Below are positions 59,826-64,000 of a stretch of DNA of 64,000 nt, piece after piece (within the stretch, counting starts at the first letter, position 1; each line of letters begins with the position of its first letter). This DNA comes from PALSA-1355 sp035496575 (GTDB taxonomy: Bacteria; Planctomycetota; Planctomycetia; Pirellulales; PALSA-1355), in the NCBI GenBank assembly GCA_035496575.1, contig DATJEN010000195.1, forward strand, positions 3,324 to 67,323, written 5' to 3'. Both the position numbers and the translations under genes were made by a program. The notes beneath the pieces are model-generated. The model was not told the DNA's origin and did no database searches. It saw nothing but the letters and a program-made list of their open reading frames with translations.

Positions 59826-62800
59826 ATGCGTGCGTTTCTTGTGGCGTTTTTGGTCAGCGTTGTGTCGGCAGGCGTCGTTCGCGCGGAGCAACCCGCCGCG
59901 ACGCCCGATTTCAATCGAGACGTCGCCCCGCTATTTAAAAAATACTGCGAGGCCTGTCACAATCCGACCGACCGCGAAGGCAAGCTCGTTCTGGCGGATC
60001 ATGCCGCGGTGCTCAAAGGCGGAGAGCATGGGCCAGCCGTCGTGCCCGGCAAGGCCGACGAGAGCCGGCTCATCCAGGCCCTGACCGGCAAAGCCGAGCC
60101 CGCCATGCCGCCCGAAGGCAGCGACAAGCCCGAAGCAAAAGAGATCGCGATCATTGCCGCCTGGATCAACGCGGGCGCGAAGCCTTCGACAGGCCCTCCG
60201 CCAGGGCCGGCCGAGCTCGTCACGCCCAAAATCGCTCCGCGTGGCCCGGTGCGCGAAGCGATCACTGCCCTGGCATTTGCGCCCGATGGAAAGTCACTGG
60301 CCGTCGCTCGGCACGACTGGGTCGAGCTGCTGTCCATTCCCGAAAGGTCGCTGATCCGTTCGCTTGGGCCCCATCGCGGCCGCATAACCGCGGTCACCTT
60401 TACGAAAGATGGCGCTCAGTTGGTCGCGGCTGGCGGCGAGCCCGGCGTCTTCGGTGAAGTCCGGCTGTGGAATGTCGCCGAAGGCAAGCTGATTCGCACC
60501 TTCGCGGGACACGTGGATAGTCTGTATGCAGCGGCCCTCAGTCCTGACAGCCAATCGCTCGCCACGGCTGGATACGACCAGCAGATCAAATTGTGGAATG
60601 TGGCCGACGGTAAAGAGCTGCGCGCTTTCAATGGCCACAACGATGCCGTGTTCGACCTTGCCTTTCGCCCGGACGGTAAGGTGCTGGCGAGCGCCAGCGG
60701 CGATCGCACCGTCAAGTTGTGGGACGTGGCGTCCGGCAGCCGGCTGGATACGCTGGGACAACCGCTCAAAGAGGTTTACTGTGTCGCGTTCAGCCCCGAT
60801 GGCAAGCGTATCGCGGCGGGCGGCGTCGACAATCGCATCCGCGTATGGCAAGTCAGCGCGGATGCGAAGGAAAACACGAATCCGATTTTCATCTCGCGTT
60901 TTGCTCATGAGGGCGCGGTCGCTCGGCTAGCGTATTCCGCGGATGGAAAGACGCTGGTCTCAGCCGCCGAGGATCGCACCATCAAGCTGTGGGACCCCGA
61001 GACTATGAAGGAGCGCGTGGAGCTCGAGCGTCAAAGCGATTGGAGCGCGGGTCTGGCGCTCAGTCCGGATAGCAAGACCATGGCCGTGGGCCGGCTCGAC
61101 GGAACGCTCGGTTTCTACGACGCCAGCACCGGCGCGGCGCTGCCAACGCCACCCCCGGCGAAACCGCTGCTGACGGCCGTTTCCAAGCGCGGCATCACGA
61201 TCGGACAGCCGTCCACCTTGACCATCGTGGGCAAGCATCTGGCCGAGGTGACGGCCATCAAGTCCAGCAGCGAGCATCTGCCGGTCAAGCTCGAACAGGT
61301 GGCCAGCGGACTGCAACTGGAAATCGAAATCACGCCAGCGGTCGACCTGCCACGCGGCCGCTACGAGCTGTGGGCCGTGGGCCCGGCCGGCGAGAGCAAT
61401 CGATTGCCGCTTGAGCTCGACGACCTGCCGCAGCTCGCTGAAACCGAACCGAATGACGTACCCGCGGCCGCCAACCCGCTCACGTTACCCGCCGGCATCT
61501 GGGGCGCGCTTTCGAAAAAGGGGGACGTCGACCACTTCGCGTTCGAGGCGCACGCGGGCGACAAGCTCGTCTGTGACATCATCGCCAGCTCGATCGGCTC
61601 GAAGGCCAATGCGGTCGTCACTTTGTACGACTCGAACGGACGGCTGATCGCCGAGAACAATGATTTCGGCGGCTCGATGGATCCCCTGCTCAGCACCACC
61701 ATTCCCGCGGACGGCCGTTACGTGGTGGCGGTGAGTGATCTGGCGCTGGCGGGCGGCGAAGAGAACTTTTATCGGCTTTCGCTGGGTCCGCTTGGCATCG
61801 CGACTAATGTTTATCCGCTCAGCGTGCCAGCGAGCCAAGAGTCACAAGTTCACCTCTCCGGTATTAACCTGCCGGACGAATTGCGCGTCAGTGTGGCCGG
61901 TCCGGCCAGCGGCAGCGTCAAGGTCGCACCCCCGGCCAAATATCGTGCGCGAGGAAAGTTGGAAGTCGCGATCGGAGATCTGCCTGAGTCGCTCGAAAAC
62001 GAGCCCAACGATGACCCGAGCGCCGCCACCGCCTTTGCCGCCCCCGGTACGGTCAATGGCCGCGTGCAATCGCCGGGCGACAACGATTACTTCCGTTTTG
62101 AGAGCAAGGCCGGCCAGACGTGGGTTATTGAAACCGACGCGGCGCGCAAGGGTTCTCCCATCGACACCACGATCGAAGTTTTGGACGTCCAGGGGCATCC
62201 CATCGAGCGGCTGCTCCTGCAGGCGGTTCGCGATTCGAACATCACCTTCAGGGGCATCGACGGCAACTCGCGCGATTGCCGCCTTACGAATTGGGAGGAG
62301 ATGCAGCTCAATCAGCTCGTTTTCTTGAACGGGGAAGTGGTCAAGCTGTTTCGCTCGCCGCGCGGTCCCGATTCAGGCTTCTTGTTCTACGAGGGCCAGG
62401 GCGGCAAGCGACTGTGTTACTTCGACACAAGCGCCACGGTGCACGCCGTCGATGAACCGTGCTTTGTCGTGGAGCCGCATCCTCCCGCCGCCAAGCTGGT
62501 GTCCACGGGTCTGCCAGTCTTTCCGGTCTACTACCGCAATGACGATGACGGCGACCGCCGCCTGGGCAGCGATTCGCGCATCATGTTTACCGCCCCGGCG
62601 GACGGAGCCTACGTCGTACGGGTGCGTGACGCGCGGGGCGAGGGGGGAGACCGCTATGCCTACCGTCTCACCGTGCGGCCTCCGCAGCCCGGCTTTAAAG
62701 TCCACGTGCGCGGCGACAATCCCACCGTGGATGTCGGCAGCGGCAAGCGTTTTTCGGTGGCCGTCGATCGCAAGGATGGGTTCGAGGCCGAGGTGCACGT

Positions 62801-63359
62801 CGATATTAGCGGGCTGCCGGAGGGGTTCAGTTGCTCGAGCCCGCTTGTGATTCAAGCCGGCCACCGCGACGCCGAGGGTGTCTTGTTTGCTGCGCCCGAC
62901 GCCAAAGAGCCGAGCGCCGAGGCACTCAAGGGCGTGGCCATTCGCGCGACCGCCATGGTCGAGGGTCGCGAAGTTACGAAGAACGTCGATGGGCTCAAGC
63001 AATTCAAGCTGGGGCCAAAGCCCAAACTGTTTGTGCGATTGGAGCCAGCAGACATCGTTGTCGCGCCGGGCACGACTGTGCCGGCCAAGCTGATCGTCGA
63101 ACGCAATGGCCACGACGATCTGATCACCTTCGAGGTCGAGAACCTGCCTCACGGCGTCATCGTCGACAACATTGGGCTCAACGGAGTGCTGATGCCGAAG
63201 GGAGAAAACGAACGGCAAATCTTCATTACGGCCGATAGCTGGGTGCCTGAGACATCGCGTCTTTGCTTCGCGATTGAAAACCAAGCCGGCAACCAGTGTT
63301 CGCGGCCGGTGACGGTTCATGTCCGCCGTGCAAGCCCGCTCGCGCAAGCCGAAAAGTAG
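59826..63359 (+). CDS. PSCyt1 cytochrome fused to WD40 propeller and PPC domains
   Basis: The product is 1177 residues. A signal peptide (FLVAFLVSVVSAGVVRAEQ) precedes a PSCyt1 heme domain with Cys41-x-x-Cys44-His45 in KKYCEACHNPTDREGKL. Residues about 130-440 are a WD40 propeller (LWNVAEGKLIRTFAGHVDSL, GYDQQIKLWNVADGKELRAFNGHND, DRTVKLWDVASG, EDRTIKLWDPETM). From about 540 come pre-peptidase C-terminal (PPC) beta-sandwich domains (GDVDHFAFEAHAGDKLVCDI, GDNDYFRFESKAGQTWVIE) and a further beta-rich tail. It is periplasmic or surface-exposed. It ends the operon with the DUF1501 and DUF1549/1553 genes. Confidence 0.92.
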   Translation: MRAFLVAFLVSVVSAGVVRAEQPAATPDFNRDVAPLFKKYCEACHNPTDREGKLVLADHAAVLKGGEHGPAVVPGKADESRLIQALTGKAEPAMPPEGSDKPEAKEIAIIAAWINAGAKPSTGPPPGPAELVTPKIAPRGPVREAITALAFAPDGKSLAVARHDWVELLSIPERSLIRSLGPHRGRITAVTFTKDGAQLVAAGGEPGVFGEVRLWNVAEGKLIRTFAGHVDSLYAAALSPDSQSLATAGYDQQIKLWNVADGKELRAFNGHNDAVFDLAFRPDGKVLASASGDRTVKLWDVASGSRLDTLGQPLKEVYCVAFSPDGKRIAAGGVDNRIRVWQVSADAKENTNPIFISRFAHEGAVARLAYSADGKTLVSAAEDRTIKLWDPETMKERVELERQSDWSAGLALSPDSKTMAVGRLDGTLGFYDASTGAALPTPPPAKPLLTAVSKRGITIGQPSTLTIVGKHLAEVTAIKSSSEHLPVKLEQVASGLQLEIEITPAVDLPRGRYELWAVGPAGESNRLPLELDDLPQLAETEPNDVPAAANPLTLPAGIWGALSKKGDVDHFAFEAHAGDKLVCDIIASSIGSKANAVVTLYDSNGRLIAENNDFGGSMDPLLSTTIPADGRYVVAVSDLALAGGEENFYRLSLGPLGIATNVYPLSVPASQESQVHLSGINLPDELRVSVAGPASGSVKVAPPAKYRARGKLEVAIGDLPESLENEPNDDPSAATAFAAPGTVNGRVQSPGDNDYFRFESKAGQTWVIETDAARKGSPIDTTIEVLDVQGHPIERLLLQAVRDSNITFRGIDGNSRDCRLTNWEEMQLNQLVFLNGEVVKLFRSPRGPDSGFLFYEGQGGKRLCYFDTSATVHAVDEPCFVVEPHPPAAKLVSTGLPVFPVYYRNDDDGDRRLGSDSRIMFTAPADGAYVVRVRDARGEGGDRYAYRLTVRPPQPGFKVHVRGDNPTVDVGSGKRFSVAVDRKDGFEAEVHVDISGLPEGFSCSSPLVIQAGHRDAEGVLFAAPDAKEPSAEALKGVAIRATAMVEGREVTKNVDGLKQFKLGPKPKLFVRLEPADIVVAPGTTVPAKLIVERNGHDDLITFEVENLPHGVIVDNIGLNGVLMPKGENERQIFITADSWVPETSRLCFAIENQAGNQCSRPVTVHVRRASPLAQAEK

Positions 63360-63495
63360 CGCGCCGACCAATTGGGGTGCACCGCTTTGCCTCGCTTCGC
63401 TGACGCCGGCGCCCGTTCGCTTGACAGCAGCTTCAGGCGACCTGCATATTGGACCGTTCCAGGTAACTGCTCGTTTATGCGCGGGGAGCGGCGAC

Positions 63496-64000
63496 GTGAA
63501 GGATTTTCAGTATCAAACGGCCACTACGGTCGATGAAGCTGTCAGCTTGCTCGCCGCCGGTGGCCAACGCGCCCGCGTGCTCACTGGCGGCACCGACTTG
63601 ATCGTGCAACTGCGCGAGGGCTTGCGGGAAGCCGACCTCGTCGTGGATATCAAGAAGATCCCCGAGTTGATGGCCATCGAGTGGACCGCCTCTGGCGGGC
63701 TGCGGCTGGGGGCCGGAGTGCCATGCTCCCGCATTTACGGTAACAAGCGGCTCAGCAGCTCCTATCCGGCGTTGGCCGAGGCGGCCAACATCATCGGTGG
63801 CTGGCAGATTCAAAGCCGCGCCAGCATCGGCGGAAACCTTTGCAATTCGTCGCCCGCGGCCGATTCAATTCCGGCCCTGATCGTCTACGAGGCTACGTGC
63901 CATGTCGCCGGCCCACAGGGACGGCGAAGCGTTCCAGTCCGTTCGTTCTGCACGGGACCCGGGCGGAACGTCCTCACGCGGGGGGAGATTCTCACGGCCA
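63496..64000 (+). CDS. FAD subunit of a molybdopterin hydroxylase (xanthine dehydrogenase/CoxM type), 3' end cut off
   Basis: The frame opens at GTG 63496 (VKDFQYQTATTVDEAVSLL) and runs past the right edge. The FAD-binding motifs are VLTGGTDLIVQLREG (first pyrophosphate loop) and QIQSRASIGGNLCNSSPAADSIPAL (second loop), both diagnostic. In this family the subunit moves electrons between the iron-sulfur and FAD sites of a molybdenum hydroxylase such as xanthine dehydrogenase. The large molybdopterin and small iron-sulfur subunits are presumably to the right. Upstream there are 136 bases with no clear promoter. Confidence 0.88.
   Translation, partial: MKDFQYQTATTVDEAVSLLAAGGQRARVLTGGTDLIVQLREGLREADLVVDIKKIPELMAIEWTASGGLRLGAGVPCSRIYGNKRLSSSYPALAEAANIIGGWQIQSRASIGGNLCNSSPAADSIPALIVYEATCHVAGPQGRRSVPVRSFCTGPGRNVLTRGEILTA

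Overview
The window is GC-rich, gene-dense bacterial chromosome from a planctomycete, most likely the Pirellulales side of the phylum. The evidence is a set of lineage-typical families: a DUF1501 Tat-exported protein followed by a DUF1549/DUF1553 cytochrome and a very long PSCyt1/WD40/PPC protein; a DUF1570 metallopeptidase; a Tat-exported Gfo/Idh/MocA oxidoreductase; a PEP-CTERM protein; a Nif11-type peptide; a lysine-rich histone-H1-like protein; and an acyl carrier protein with a long insertion beside FabF and FabZ. Both ends cut genes: a quinoprotein dehydrogenase at the left and the FAD subunit of a molybdopterin hydroxylase at the right.

Layout. 0-8.9 kb is accessory in character: small orphan genes, one intact tRNA-Lys(CUU) and three tRNA-like relics, a 48-bp direct repeat of the tRNA-Lys 3' part bounding about 2.5 kb (histone-like protein, PEP-CTERM protein, Nif11 peptide, ribosomal protein S21), then a polymorphic-toxin-like gene with a probable 1-base frameshift, a nuclease-like domain and a C-terminal immunity-like domain, preceded by a structured leader that ends in a terminator just before the ribosome binding site. 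8.9-24.9 kb is mainly core metabolism and proteostasis: fabG with a FabZ-like gene, PTS enzyme I, a KefB-type antiporter, an M16 protease, TrmL, a GH88 hydrolase with a membrane-anchored Gfo/Idh/MocA-like protein, an HtrA protease, thiL-tsaE and hslVU. 25-29.5 kb holds dTDP-sugar genes (rfbA, rfbB) divergent from a TPR/O-GlcNAc-transferase-like protein. 29.7-38.4 kb has an ammonium transporter, a PhzF protein, tRNA-Cys, a TPR protein with a heme-type motif, a DapA-like lyase, Cu/Zn SOD, an FMN hydroxyacid oxidase and an exported oxidoreductase. 38.4-40.7 kb is an acp-fabZ-fabF operon. 41-45 kb has a LuxR-type regulator, an enolase-superfamily protein and HemQ. 45-50.2 kb is the PrkA-YeaH-SpoVR stress module with a fourth small gene. 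50.9-55.7 kb has a receiver protein, a DUF1570 peptidase, a PAP2 phosphatase and an ArnT-like glycosyltransferase. 55.8-63.4 kb is the DUF1501/PSCyt operon.

The genes that clearly act together are: hslV-hslU (protease and unfoldase), thiL-tsaE, rfbA-rfbB (activated deoxyhexose), acp-fabZ-fabF (acyl or ketide synthesis), prkA-yeaH-spoVR plus partner (stress signalling), and the three exported proteins at 55.8-63.4 kb. No CRISPR array, complete insertion sequence, integrase or rRNA gene was seen. All identifications come from reading motifs and domain order by eye; no database search was run.
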